DNA of 64,000 nt from Cymodocea nodosa. Taxonomy: Eukaryota > Streptophyta > Magnoliopsida > Alismatales > Cymodoceaceae. Shown in pieces: positions 36,725 through 49,276 of the stretch; the stretch's first letter is position 1; the number at the start of each line of letters is the position of its first letter. The position numbers and the translations under genes are program-made. The DNA lies in the NCBI GenBank assembly GCA_036874045.1, contig CM072347.1, positions 1,924,501 to 1,988,500 on the forward strand, in the 5' to 3' direction. The notes beneath the pieces were generated by a model. It had not been told where the DNA came from, searched no databases, and saw nothing but the letters and a program-made list of their open reading frames with translations.

Positions 36725-39700
36725 ATGTCTTCACTCCAGGACCTCCTCACCCAAGAAGGCTTCCGACGGCGCCGGACTAGGAAGCAGACCAGACCCAACA
36801 GGGCAAACGACCGCCGCTGGGCTTCACCTTCCGGCCACTCCACTGGCCCTGCAACCATCTCGTTGTGCCGGGACCGGCGTAGTGTGGAACTTGTCCAGGA
36901 ACGGCTAACGAATCACAGGCATTTCCAGGGAACCGCGCCGCCGAGCTTTTCATCCGGTAGGACCAATACGAACTCGTCTGGTTCCAATTCGAGGCTCCGG
37001 GCTCCGACCCACGAGCTTTGGCCGGAGGAGGATGAGGTTGCCGGAGGAGATCTGCAGTCGATCCCGTCCGTGATCTCGATTCTTTCGGGGTATATTGGTA
37101 GGTTCTTGAGTGACGGGGAATTTCGGAAGAGTTTTAGGGAGAAGTGTGTGGCATGCTTGGCGGCCAAGAAGGATGCTGCACACGTGGTGTTCGCTAATTT
37201 GCATATGGGAATGGAGAACATCGAGCGCCTGGCAGTGGACCCGGGTGGATCCAGGGACTCCAAGATCAGATCCTTGAGGAACTCCATACGTCTTTTGAGC
37301 GTTGTGGCTTCACTCAACTCCTCCAAGACGAGGCATAGGTTTACCTGCGGAGTGCCCAATTCCCACCTCTCTGCTTGTGCACAGCTCTACTTGTCCATCG
37401 TTTACAAGATTGAGCGGAATGACCGGATCTCTGCAAGGCATCTGCTTCAGGTCTTCTGCAATGCACCTTATCTAGCAAGGAAAAACCTGCTTCCGGAACT
37501 TTGGGAGGAATTCTTCCTTCCCCATCTGCTCCATCTCAAGGACTGGTACAACAAGGAGATGGAAATGGTGTCTGGGCTTGATGTCGAGGAGAGAAATCAG
37601 AACACGAAGGGCCTGAACAGAGTTTACAATGACAAAATGGATCTGGGTACTGCTCAGTTCGCTGTCTATTACAAGGAATGGCTCAAAGTTGGGGGTAGGA
37701 ATCCCGTTGTTCCGTCGGTGACCCTCCCATCTAGATCAAGCTATATTGTTCCATCAGGAAACAGATCGTTATCTGTGTCCCCGTGCTCCATCAATAGGAA
37801 CTTGTACGCCCACTTGCCTTGGTTTCATTATTTTTCTTTTTTATACCTGCAATCTCAACGATTTCTTGTTTCTGTTTCATGGGTTTGTTTTCAAAGGTAT
37901 CGAGCTGTTTTTGGTGCTCAACACGAAGGAGATGATAACAGACATGGTGATTTTGATGATCAAAGATGTTCTGAATCAGGAGAGGAAGACAATAACTACA
38001 GGCTTCAAAACATCGTTCATGTAAGTAGAGTTCGTACTCGCACTTAATTTTCTTTATTAAAAAATATTTATATATATTTTTTGCAATAATAATTGTTAAA
38101 TGAGGACGAACCATAGTGCAATGGTAATGTTGTTTCATTATGACCTAGAGGTCAAGATTTAATCCTAGGAACTGGGCTATTCATTTGTAGACGTAAGATT
38201 GTACAGTTGGCCCCTTCCCATCATCCACTTTCTAGAACTTCATACACTGGGTTTACCTCTTTTTTTAATGATAGTGGTCAAATATCCTTCCTTTTAGATC
38301 GATAATGTAATATCACAATCTCGTTCTGACAGTATATCCAACTGTTTTGAATATCTCTGTCTCGGACTATGTGCCAACATGCCAATGAATTTGCATGATG
38401 ACTTGCTTGTTGGTGCCTATCATGTAGTACTGTAGCACCCAACCCACTTTAAGAAGTTCCCATACCTTTTCCTAATAGTGTCCTTTTATAATTACAATTT
38501 TCTGGTAAGTCTAGTAAAAACTAGAATTTGTCAGAGAAAAATTTGCAGCAAGAATTTGTTATGTATAATCCACAGGACCGTTCACTTACACATCCATATC
38601 TTCCTCCAGACTAATAAGAACTCAGCAATTGGTCCTTGTGTGAAAGGATGAATTACAGTAAGAGGAAGTAGTCCTGTTCGTCATTTTCAAGCTTAGGTAA
38701 CTAGAAAATTAAATATCAATGTCTGAAGAATCCCGATCTTCTCTTAAGGACTTATTTGTTGCTCTTAGGAAATGTGTCACATCGGGGGAAGCTGGCTATT
38801 GAAATGCTACTTTCCAAAAACTCAAAAATCCTTTGTTCTATAAACATGGTCAAAACCTCATTGGATTTAGAATAGATAATGTTTCATCTCCTTGTCAAGT
38901 TCCTTTATAACAGGCCAATTTCAGACTCATCATAAAAATCAGTTTACCCCAGGTCTTCTTTTGTCAACTCAATAATATTTAAATTTATTAAACATTTAGT
39001 TCATAAAAATGAATACACCCTGCATAAACATTTTGTTATTAGCACTAGTACTTATCATTTTTTTGAAATATCAGGTGTTCAAAATCATGTCTTCTAATCA
39101 CACACATAGACATACAGGGCATAAATCAGTTGCATTAATTGGAATGGATTAATGTTCATATGTTATACGAATTATTGTCAGCACTTTTACAATTATCCAT
39201 CAGGAAAAAAAATCGAATATGTTTGAATCCATTTATTTGTTATTTTTTATTTCTTATAGATGTCTTGTTGAAATGAAGCATAGCATATTCAATGTTTTCA
39301 AAGTTTCCACTGTTTGATTATTTTTCTGAATAGACAGACTCACAAGGGGATCCATCAGAGATGTCGAAGTGCTGGACAAGAAAACGCAATCAAAGGATCT
39401 GGATCGACTGCTCGCAAATCATATTCTTTTCGATTTTTCACATGCCAAAGTGATACATACAGGGGAGCCATCTGTCGGAGTCAAATGCCAAAAACTGAAC
39501 CTATTACAATGGCTAAAGATACAAATGCAACTGTTCCATTGATCAATCTTGGCCGGGCTATAACTCTGATCTCCACCTCTGACAACCTCAGTGAATGTGA
39601 GACTGCTGTCCGTGTTGTTGCCAATGCTTGGTTGGATTCACAAGGAGATCCAGTTGTGGAGACGGCACTATCCACTGCACCAGTGATAGAGGGGCTCTTA

Positions 39701-42700
39701 GAGGTGTCCTTCACATCCAAAGATGATGAGGTATTGGAGCTAGCAATATCCATAATAGCGGAGCTAGTTGCAAGAAATGAGGTGAACAGACAAGTGGTGT
39801 TGAACGCAGACCCACAACTAGAAATCTTCTTGAGAATTCTAGGTAATAGAAATCTCTTCTTGAAAACTGCCGTATTGCTTTACATACTGCGACCAAAGGC
39901 AAAACAAATGTTATCAATGGATTGGGTACCACTGGTCTTGCAAATTTTGGAGTTTGGTGATCAACCTCAGACATTATTTGCTGTACAATGTAGTCCAAAG
40001 TCGGCAGCATTTTACCTCCTAGATCAGCTGCTTACTGGTTTTGATGTGGATAGAAACATTGAGAATGCAAAACAGGTAGTTGCACTAGGGGGTTTGAGCT
40101 TGCTAATCACAAGGCTTGAAATAGGTGATGCTCGTGAGAAGAAGAATGCTGCTTCCTTTCTGGAAACATGTCTTCGAGCAGATGGAAGCTGCAGAGAGTA
40201 CTTAGCTACCAATATAAAGAAGGCATCCATTCTTGAACTTCTTACCGGCAACCAACTAAAATCAAATGGGCATGCACTTTATTTACTAGTGGAGCTGCTA
40301 TGCCTTAGAAGGTATTACTCTCTTTTTAAATCCTTGTTTATAAGCTTAATTAAATCGTTGTTACCTTCATTCTGTTTTGTTACTCATTCTTGTCATCTGG
40401 ATGCCACTCTCTTTATAAAAGTTATATGGTAATATTGATAGTATTAATTAGATTATCTCGACTGTTGGTGGTAATCAGATCTTTCCTAGGATTTTATAAT
40501 AAACAACCGTACCAATGTTATTGTTTTTGAATTCCCATGAACGGTTCATAGAAACCAATATTCTGTAGCTATATTTAGTCTGAGTGACATGAACTTTTAA
40601 TAATCTGAAGCACTTTTCATCCAATGTTTTATTAAATAGACTCAAGGAAGAGGCTGTGGACCTGTGGTTTCTCAATTCTTGCTTTAAGGCCTTCTAATTT
40701 GATTATAATTTTCTCTTTGTATGGCATCTCTTTCTAAAACTGAGTTTCAAAGTTTGATTTATATGCACTAAGAAATCTTCTCTTGATCATTTAGCTCTGA
40801 AAAAGAGCTTAAACTAACTAAACTCCTAAAGGTCTTCATGGTATCAGCAGCTTCTCATCAAATATCATGTTTTTTCAGAAGAACACAAGTTACGGACTTC
40901 CTAATAGAACTGAAGAATGAGGGATGCTTGAACACAATGCATATCTTATTGGTGTACCTCCAACAAGCTCCGGCAGATCAACGCCCACTGGTTGCTGCCA
41001 TTCTTCTATATCTTGATCTCCTGGTAGTGTTTCATGAATACCATACCAACAGTTTGTGTTGTGTTAGGTCAAATACCATTTTCAGATCTTTGTACCCATA
41101 TGGCAGTTATGTTGCAGGGAGAACCTTCGCAGTACAGCCTCTATAGAGAAGAAGGGATTGACACAATCACAGGTGCTCTGGATTGCACAAACAGCAAGAG
41201 GGTCCAAGAAAAATCTAGCAGAGCTCTCCTAGTATTGGGAGGCAGGTTCTCTACCATGGGAGAAGCTGCAGCAGAGTCATGGCTATTGAAAAGGGCTGGC
41301 ATAGATGACTGCCCCACCGATTTATACAGCAGCAGGGAGATTCTTGCAAACGAAGTCATGCCATTGGTATGAGTTGCTTATTTTTTGCTTAATTTGGATA
41401 GAAACGGTGCGATTTTTATTGGTAATTCCTGACATAATTAAGTGGTAAGACATGTATCATCCAACATTTTTATAACCCTTCTTTTAAGGTAATCAATTCA
41501 ATGATAAAACAAATATAAGAAAAGGGGAAGAGGGAGAGGTGCAAAAACAAAATAGATGCAGACCACATCAATGCTAAAGAAAATAGAAGGAAAACTAAGC
41601 TAAAAGAAAGGGATGTTCTGAGGAAGAACCAAAGGAATATTATCAAAAACAGATAAAGGGCATTAAATAGATAACATTCAGCATCTCCAACTTCATCTGG
41701 TCTTGTCTTCTTGCATGCCCATCTAATGACAATGAGTGACTTACACCAGTTAGAAGATAGAGCTGAATCCTAGAATCCTCTTCTATTACTTTACTTCCAC
41801 AGTGCCCATCAAGCTGCTTGGGGCAGGTTTTTCTAGATGGTAGTCTGAAAGTTACAGATTGAATGTTACAGACAAACTGTCCAAAAGTGATAGGTAGATA
41901 GAAGAGGATTGGGTACAATAGGATGTAGCCATTTTGTCCACAAGTCAACAATGTCAGAACAAGAGAAAAAAGATGCGAGGTTGTTTGACACTACTTCCAA
42001 CAGAAACGACATTAACTTGCCAATTGCCACCCCCTTTTCTGCAGAGCTGCATCTGATAGGACTCCAACTAGCATCATTTGCCAAGCAAATAACTATACTT
42101 TAGTTCGTACATTGGGTTTCCATACCTGTTTACATAATGAACATCTAACTGCCCCCCCGCCCCACACCCTCTCGAGAATTTTGTAGAAAGATTGAAAGCA
42201 TTATTCTTGACCAGATCCATATAACAATATCTGCCAAAGATCCCACTTTGGGTTTGCCATAAGTATTCAGTAGATTCAAGGGATAGGCTATAGCTCATTT
42301 ATTTCTTCATCCAGTAAATTGTAGCTGATGTTAATATTCTAATCAGTGTCCCTTTCTTTTGATACATTTATCATTAATTTTAATCTGAAAGGAGTTAAAG
42401 CTCCCAATCTAAGGCCTGACAGAAAGCTGAATTTCAAAGCTCCCAATCCCTGCCAATCAGCATTCCAAAATATGTGCCACCACCCATCACTTATCTTGAT
42501 ACTACACTTCATGATTGGTGTGCTTCTCACATTACCTTTCATTCACCATGCACTTGGACAATGTGTCCTATAATCCTTCATAGTATAGATATTGGCTATA
42601 TTCACCTCCTTGGCATGGTCTTTAAAGCCTCTTCTCCGCTAAAAGCTAGATTGAAGCAGTGCACCCTTAAGCCACCTTCAAATTTTAGTCTTTTGCATAT

Positions 42701-44489
42701 TTCCCATTTTACCATGTAGAAACCAATGTTATCAAAACTGAGTCAGACTGATCTGACCATGAACCAGAAAGCTTCCTGATCCAACTACATACTATTGGAC
42801 CATTTTTGAGGTTCAACAAGGGGCCTCTTTATATGTTTTATTTTCAGACTTCTATGGTTGTGCCTTTTCCTCTCTTTTTCTTTCTGTTCAACTTTCCTGA
42901 ATCTGAATTTTTGGTAGTTTTTTTTGAATAATCCAGAGTTATTTTTGAGCAATCAGTATTTTTTGATAGTGATGATGATCAATTTTTTTAAATAATCACA
43001 ATATTTATGTTTTTTAGTAATCACAATGTTTATATTTGGGTAAACAAGGTTTATGTTTTGGCTTTTAACTTTTGAATGATTATAGTAGTCAAATGTTATT
43101 TGCGAGAGAGAATTGCTTGATTGCATTACTAATGATGATTGCATATATAGGATTGACTAGGGTTAGGATCAAGTATCTAAAAACCCAATCATACACCCAT
43201 ATAAGAATCACTTAAGACAAGTTTAACACTATCCCTTAAGCTAGAGTATATCTATCATGTTTAGTTTGGTACAAAGGCAATCATAAGACCTAGCATCTAG
43301 TCTATAGTGAGAGTTGAATTTGTTTCTCCCCGGTTGGTCTCATTACTCACTGGACTATTAGACTATTTCTGATTGAATATCAATGAACTTGTATGATTTT
43401 TTTCTGTTAATTTAGTTATCTGTTAAAAACACTTCATTTAGGGTTTCATTAAGGAAGATACTTGTCATATTGTCTTTTACATAGCTATATTTGGGAACCT
43501 TTTTTGATTCTGGGCTACAGCTTTTATGTCAACAATTTTTTAACTTAAAAAGCACAGTGCTTTGCAAAATAAGTTGTGGAATGAAACTGTTTATTTTATG
43601 TTTGTCCGTTAAACGAGAATCTCGACAGCTTTGTATTTGGACGAACATTGACATCATTTTGCTTAATGGTATTAGAATTTGTCATATATAGGGCAATCAC
43701 CATATTTTTTCCATTATTTTTAGAGTTATCACTGTTTCCTAAGACATACGTTTCTCCTAAAATCTGATTATCTCATTTGGACAACACAGATTCCTCTACA
43801 ATCTGATCATATATATATCTCACTTGGATGAGTTGTTCAATTTCCTTATGTACCTTCTCCAAAATATGCATAATTATAGATACAAAATTTATCCAAAAAT
43901 TTTAAATTCATAATATATTTGTGGAACTGCTTGCTTATAATCAGGACGACGAAGAAAATGAAATAGAAGACTGGCTTACAAGATTGACAGGTGTTTTGCT
44001 TACAAGGGGCAAAAAGCAATTTCTTCTTGCTCTATCAAATGGTATTGCCAATGGGATCCCATGTTTGGCTCGATCCTGTCTTGTGACGGTCACATGGATG
44101 AGCAACTCGCTCTCCTTGTTGCATAATGCAACTAGTTTGTGGTCTCTGGCATACTCCATTCTAGCTCCACGACTGCTTGAAAGCTTGAAGTATGATAGAG
44201 CTTTAGAAGAAAGGGTACTTGGAAGCGTCTCGCTTCTTAATTTTGCTAGAAATTCAGGTACATTACCAATTGAGAGGAGAAAATTTTACAAAATACAATA
44301 GCTTTAGTAACGTGAAAAAAGCATTCCCTTACTTGTTGTTCTTCCTTGTCTGCAGAGTGCCTGTCGAAGATTTTACCTTTGAGCAGGGAGACGGAGATCC
44401 TACTGCAAGATCTTACGCGATTTACATGGACAGCTAAAGAGATTCTTTTCCTTGCTGCAAGTGATCCAACATCCGTTGTGAGATTGTGA
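36725..44489 (+). CDS. LIN-type armadillo-fold protein, 'putative E3 ligase LIN' group (7 exons)
   Basis: Exons: 36725-37803, 37897-38020, 39338-40311, 40879-41023, 41118-41366, 43945-44257, 44356-44489; 1005 aa, about the usual length. The start MSSLQDLLTQEGF is the family's own start. The N-terminal LIN domain (about 110-340) shows VISILSGYIGRFL, CGVPNSHLSACAQLYLSIVYKIERNDRISARHLLQVF and HLLHLKDWYNKE. After a low-complexity linker comes an armadillo/HEAT-like helical half with LGRAITLIST, VVANAWLDSQGDPV, APVIEGLLEV, AAFYLLDQLLTGFD and GRFSTMGEAAAESWLL, ending TWTAKEILFLAA. Databases call such proteins E3 ligases by similarity to legume LIN/CERBERUS, but I see no U-box and no WD40 repeats here, so ligase activity is not supported. 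Two large introns. Function unknown. Confidence 0.92.
38021..39337 (+). other. 1.3-kb intron 2 of the LIN-type gene
   Basis: Ordinary T-rich plant intron from GTAAGTAG to ...AATAGACAG. Taking the nearer AATAG as acceptor would quickly meet a stop, so the ACAG four bases later is used. No repeats or genes recognised inside. Confidence 0.6.
41367..43944 (+). other. 2.6-kb intron 5 of the LIN-type gene
   Basis: The longest intron of the gene. It contains a copia fragment near 43.1-43.35 kb. A mixed-composition stretch at about 41.6-42.7 kb, whose minus-strand frames look like pieces of an old element, I could not assign. Confidence 0.5.
43095..43345 (-). mobile_element. Small copia 3'-end fossil in intron 5 of the LIN-type gene
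   Basis: The word AACACTATCCCTTAAGCTAGAG at about 43226 closely resembles the reverse of the polypurine tract and LTR junction common in plant copia elements on the minus strand. The bases to its left would be LTR and those to its right the 3' internal region. Only this junction survives; the element is broken and old. Confidence 0.45.
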
Positions 44490-45233
44490 GAACTACCCAG
44501 TAGTCTTGGCGATATCTGCGGTCTTTTCCTCCTACCTATCGATTTGTAAAGCAGATAAGAATTTTTACCTCCAAATCCATTCTATTATATGTTCAAAGAT
44601 AAAGAGATGGTACGAGGTGAAATTTTCTTGTTGCACTCCTTTTTTTTCCCTGTGAAAGAATTGGAAATGACATTTACAGCTAACGATTCAACCTCCAGGG
44701 AGGATGCTGATCTAGTAAGGAAAATGGTCTTCTTAGAAAAAGGCACCAGTTGATGACAGAAAACAATTACTGTTTCTAAATTTTTCTAGACTTCGATAAT
44801 TACATAAACAAGAAGGATGATACTAAGTAATAAAGTGCATCATTTATACTTAGGCACATTAGTGAACCGAATTGCTGACCAAATGAGAACAAAATTTACG
44901 TGCAACTACTAAAGAAAGGATGGTTGACTATAATCAATCTTATTGATCGTACCATTTTCAAACAAAAAAAACTAAAACCCTATTTAATGACTAGAATTCA
45001 ATTGTAAGGAATTATGTTCCTTGAATTATCATTCAAATAAACAAAAATACTATTAAATGATGAAGTTAATTACTTACTTACCATCTATTACAGTAAATGA
45101 AACCACCCCTTCCTCATCCATGATGGAACAGCCTAATCATTGAAACACTATTTTTAATTTTTCAATCCCATTATGAAAGAAAAATAAGGACATAAACACT
45201 GCAGGCGATGTTTTCTTCAACACCGTTTATAAT
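44490..45233. other. Spacer between LIN-type gene and copia fragment
   Basis: About 740 bases presumably containing the LIN-type 3' untranslated region in the first 200-300. No further gene, RNA or repeat seen. Confidence 0.45.
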
Positions 45234-45830
45234 TCAATAAGCATACCGATCAGTGTACTCCGTAGCCTTGACATCGAGGGGATCCTCCAAACTGTGACGC
45301 TCTCGCATGTTCGCTGCCGAAAATGTTTCAAATGCACTTATCCAACGTAGGTAGTTGTCGGCATTCAACTTCACGTCGGTGGCGATGATCTTGGTCGACC
45401 AACCATCTTTGAATGGCTCCATGGAGAAGAAACCGACGAGGAAGAACGGAGAGAAGGTTGGCTATGCAAAGGATATCCACAAACCCTAGCAACGAGAGGA
45501 GGAGGAGGCGAGGAAGAGGACGATCTCCACACAAACTGGGATGGAAGGGGAGGAGGGGGGGGTGGGAAACACGCTAGGGTTTAGCATCGCACCGCCCGGT
45601 CTTTTGATGTCATGTTCAAGATGGCGCCCAAATAATCAGATACGTCGTTCAACCAACGAGGATTACAGCTTATATGTACACACACACGCTCTCTGTGTGA
45701 CATACTCTAATTACATCATTGAAATACCCAAAATACCCTTACACGTAAACTCGCATGTGTCTCGGCAACGCCACGGACAAAGAAAAGACCGTGAATTAGA
45801 AATATTCACCTGATGGCAAGTTCAAAATTT
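45234..45830 (-). mobile_element. Copia-type 5' fragment (LTR end, possible primer site, start of gag)
   Basis: On the minus strand a frame from 45422 opens with a gag-like N-terminus (KLNADNYLRWISAFETF, the LN..NY..W pattern of copia/UBN2 gag). Upstream, a TGGGCGCCATC stretch near 45635 could be a primer-binding site, and the 45650-45815 stretch looks like the end of an LTR with a TATA-like word. The rest of the element is absent, so this is a truncated fossil. It ends about 100 bases from the stop of the Argonaute gene, where it could lie in or near that gene's 3' untranslated region. Confidence 0.5.
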
Positions 45831-45936
45831 AAAAAAAAAAGAAAAAGAAAAAGACAGTTGTCGAATTCTCTTCTCGTCAGCTCATGACATATTGGGCGAG
45901 GAGGGAGAAGTTAACCAATCAAAGTGCATGATGACG

Positions 45937-48900
45937 TCAGATGAAAAACATCTTGTCCTTGATGTCGTCTTGAAGCGTGATGGTGAATTTCGTCGACGAC
46001 GGCCGACCCTCCCTCGCCATGCTCCTCCACGCGTCGTAGTAAACCCGCCCCCTGCTTGCCAGAATGTCCGCGTAGTAGACGGGGGTAACCAGGGACACTG
46101 GTTTGGTGCACCTGGCGAACGTGAAACACAATTTGTGTATTAAACATTGCATGGCGTCGGACGTGAAGCCAATCTCGTCCCACAGCACGTAGTAGTGTCC
46201 GGGCTTGCTGGTGCCCTTGGTGCCCGCGTGACTGCACAGGTAGAAGTCGAAGCTCAGGGGAGTCGTGATGCCCCTGTCGACGACTGTTCCGGGAAGCACG
46301 TTTTCATTGTCGTATTTGGGGAAGAGCCGCGTATGATGGCGTTTCTGCGCTACCACAACCGTTATTTGGGGGTGGGGTTCACGTCCGTAGTCGGACGCCA
46401 TCGCCGTCTTTATGTTTGTGAGCTCTTCGTTTACCACCATGTCAAACTGGCCGTCGCTCACCCCATCTCGGAAATATACGATCCTCTGTGGTTTGAAACC
46501 GTGACGTTGCTCGTACTTTTCTATCAGTTCCTTGCACATTTTTCCGACGTCCACGATGGTTTCCTTGCGATGACTTTGAGTCCGCACGACGGGGAAGTAG
46601 GATGACGCCGGCCAGTTTGTGGATCCCGTCACTGCGGCAATGGACGGACTTTCAGAGTCCCCACTTCTCGGATGGTTCACATCAGCACCAATGAACATGA
46701 TGCGAACTTCCTTACCACCAAGGTCACCACAGAGCTCAAAATTTATACCTCCAAGCTTCGCGTTTACCTTGAGTGCTAGATTAGCAAGATACTGGTCCCT
46801 TCCCTTGTCTTTGTTAGCACGGGAAGTTACGAAGCACTGAGTCATTATGCCAAGCTGTATTTCACATATGTATTTCAGATATTTGTACCCATCATTGAAA
46901 CACGCCATACCACATATCACCATCTGGAGCTTGCCACCTGCCTTCCTTTTAATCTCATTTAGCAGCTTGTAAAGCTCACCAGGTTGCCAAAGAACATCCA
47001 TACGTGACCCACGAACATCCATGGGCGAACTTGTTGAAATTCCGAGAGTGTAGCATCGGTTCACAAAGTCCCTAATAAATTCATCCCGATGAAGGGCTTC
47101 TTCACTGCCTCCGTCACCGAAATCCAACATCACCCACCTGTCCATCACTGTACCTTCCTTAACACAGTTAAACTGCAGATTCCACCTACAGTTGTCATTA
47201 GGAATTTCGAATTCGAATTCAGAATCATTAGCATTGCGCAGCCTTAGACTCGGGTGACCAAGAACACGAGCTTCTGCCTCTTCCATCGTTGTAGCCACAG
47301 ACATTTTGAATTTCCTCAAGATCGGCCCTCTGCAACAGAGTAAACACATCAAGACTTCGGTGAAACAAAGAAAACACAGAAAAGTATGAGATCGTCAAAG
47401 AGGAATATATTGAAATATATTATTCTTGTTGGTCATTACTTAAAGTGTCGTCTAGAAAGTCATGTACGTACATGATAAGGATAGATAAATGCACGTATCA
47501 AGTTTTGCCACAGCCATTTTTCTATATAACTCACCTGTTAGGTGGAGCATTTGGTTGATTAACAGTTTCCTGTATCTTAGTCTTCCTTAACCTTGGACCA
47601 ACCAAAGCCATATTTCTCAGAGTATTCCTTGCGTCCTCGTCTAGCAATCCCTCTTGGTATTTTTGCCAATCGACTATCTGACAAAATTCCATGGGTACAA
47701 ATTCATCCTTGTTTTTTCTTAAACTCAAGCATGGTAGCTTCTTATATTTTACCTCCTTTTTGTATGTTTCCCGAAAGTATTCCACAAGAGTTTTTGCTTT
47801 TTTTGAAGTATCATCCACGAATGTAATCTTGTCTGCACCTTTTTCTGTCAAACCCAATATCCTGATCTTCTGATCAACGTTTAAGTAAGTCTTTTTAATC
47901 CGCAACCCCCGTAGTGCCTTTTTTGCATCATTAAACCGTTCGCCATGAAGGTGTGTGTTATCATGCATTCGGAAACCGAGTCTCGCCTCGAGAAAGTGTA
48001 TAACATTCGCCGGTTCTTGAAATGGCATAACTGAATGATCCACGCAAACCACAAGACCCCTTTCCGTAGTTTTGATGCTCTGCCTGAATCCTTCTAAAGC
48101 ACAAATCCTCTGAATCATTCGACGCCTCCTTGTTGAATAGAAGTTGCAACCGACTGGAATGCATTCTGAGGCTGAATTTTGTCGCATGATTGCATCCAGA
48201 CCTTGCAGCATATCCCTGGGAAATGGTGGTTCACGTAGGTCGTTGCTTGCAATTGTTCTCTGAAGCTTCAGAGAAACAGTGTATCTGCAACCATGGAGTT
48301 CCACGTCATAAACACCTTGACTCAAAGCCACACAACTAAATATATTTCTCCCACCATCATAGGGAAGATCGCATGAATCATCTCCAAAGTGTTTCTGCTT
48401 AACAGCGTACAAATCTGCCTTTTCGATGGTCTTGGCGTTTGCAGTGTCCGCACGCCTCACATCAAAGTCATAGTGCCAGATCTCAAAAGACTCGTCAAGT
48501 TCAAGCTTGAAGTGATTGACCAGCAGAGTCACGGTATATTTTCCAGAATTCCCTCCCCTATCTGGACGTGATACTGGTGCCCTTTTTCCATCATCCATCA
48601 GCCTTACGTTTGGAGAGATCCTCAAATTTTCCATTGCAGGCTCCAAACAACCTATATAATTATAAAAAGCCAATCGAGGATATTAAAAATATCTGTAGAA
48701 TCGAACAAACAAAAGAAAAAAAGACACGGCCATTATAATCTCGCTGTAAAGAAGCTACGAAAAAATTGATACAACAGCAGAAGAGTGTGCAATATTTCCA
48801 TAATTCTCATTTTCCATAAACCCATAGACGAAATTTCAAAGAAGATTCAATCTTGCAGCAAAATTCCTAGCTAGGAGGAACGAACACATTCATAGAAGAT

Positions 48901-49276
48901 CCAGAATTAGAAAGAAACAAGATTTTCACAGGTTCCAGTCAAAAACATCGCACTCACGGGTAATCGGCTTGTAGCCCGCAGGCGTGGGATTCTCCCCCCC
49001 TCTTCCTCCACCACGCCGACCTCCTTCGTACTCGGCGTTCCCACCATACCTTCCTCTCCCCCTTCGATACGCCCTACCCCTACCATCGCCCATCCTCCGA
49101 TGATCACCTCCACGACCATAGCCGCCATGGAAAGAACCGCCCTGCTCGGAGGAAGAAGAGGAAGCCCGGTGATTCCCTCTACGTTCTCTCCTACCTCGAC
49201 GACGACCTCCGCCACCCTGGACCCTCCAACCATCGTCTCCTTCGCCGCTGCCGTCTTGGTCTCCTCTTGGATCCAT
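45937..49276 (-). CDS. AGO2: Argonaute, AGO2/AGO3 clade, DEDD catalytic tetrad (3 exons)
   Basis: Small-RNA-guided silencing protein; the plant AGO2 clade serves antiviral defence and mostly binds 5'-A small RNAs. Exons: 48958-49276, 47535-48651, 45937-47329; 942 aa. The N-terminal 100 residues are an Arg/Gly-rich tail (RGRGRYGG, GGRRGGGRGG), typical of the clade. Then come the N domain (from about 110), PAZ (about 270-400), MID (about 480-640) and PIWI (about 680-940). Tetrad by my numbering: Asp695 (FIGADVNHP), Glu735 (SHRKE), Asp767 (YFRDGVSDGQF) and Asp900 (YYADILASRGR). The last is Asp rather than the His of AGO1, which places it with AGO2/AGO3. CTKPVSLVTPVYYAD and the final MFFI also fit. 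The three-exon layout is usual for AGO2. AGO2 versus AGO3 is not separable here; the frame is intact. Confidence 0.95.

Noticed and set aside
36913-37359. 148-codon minus-strand frame inside exon 1 of the LIN-type gene
   Set aside because: Antisense shadow; the plus strand reads conserved LIN-domain sequence.
46147-46605. 152-codon plus-strand frame inside the Argonaute PIWI exon
   Set aside because: Antisense shadow of conserved PIWI codons.
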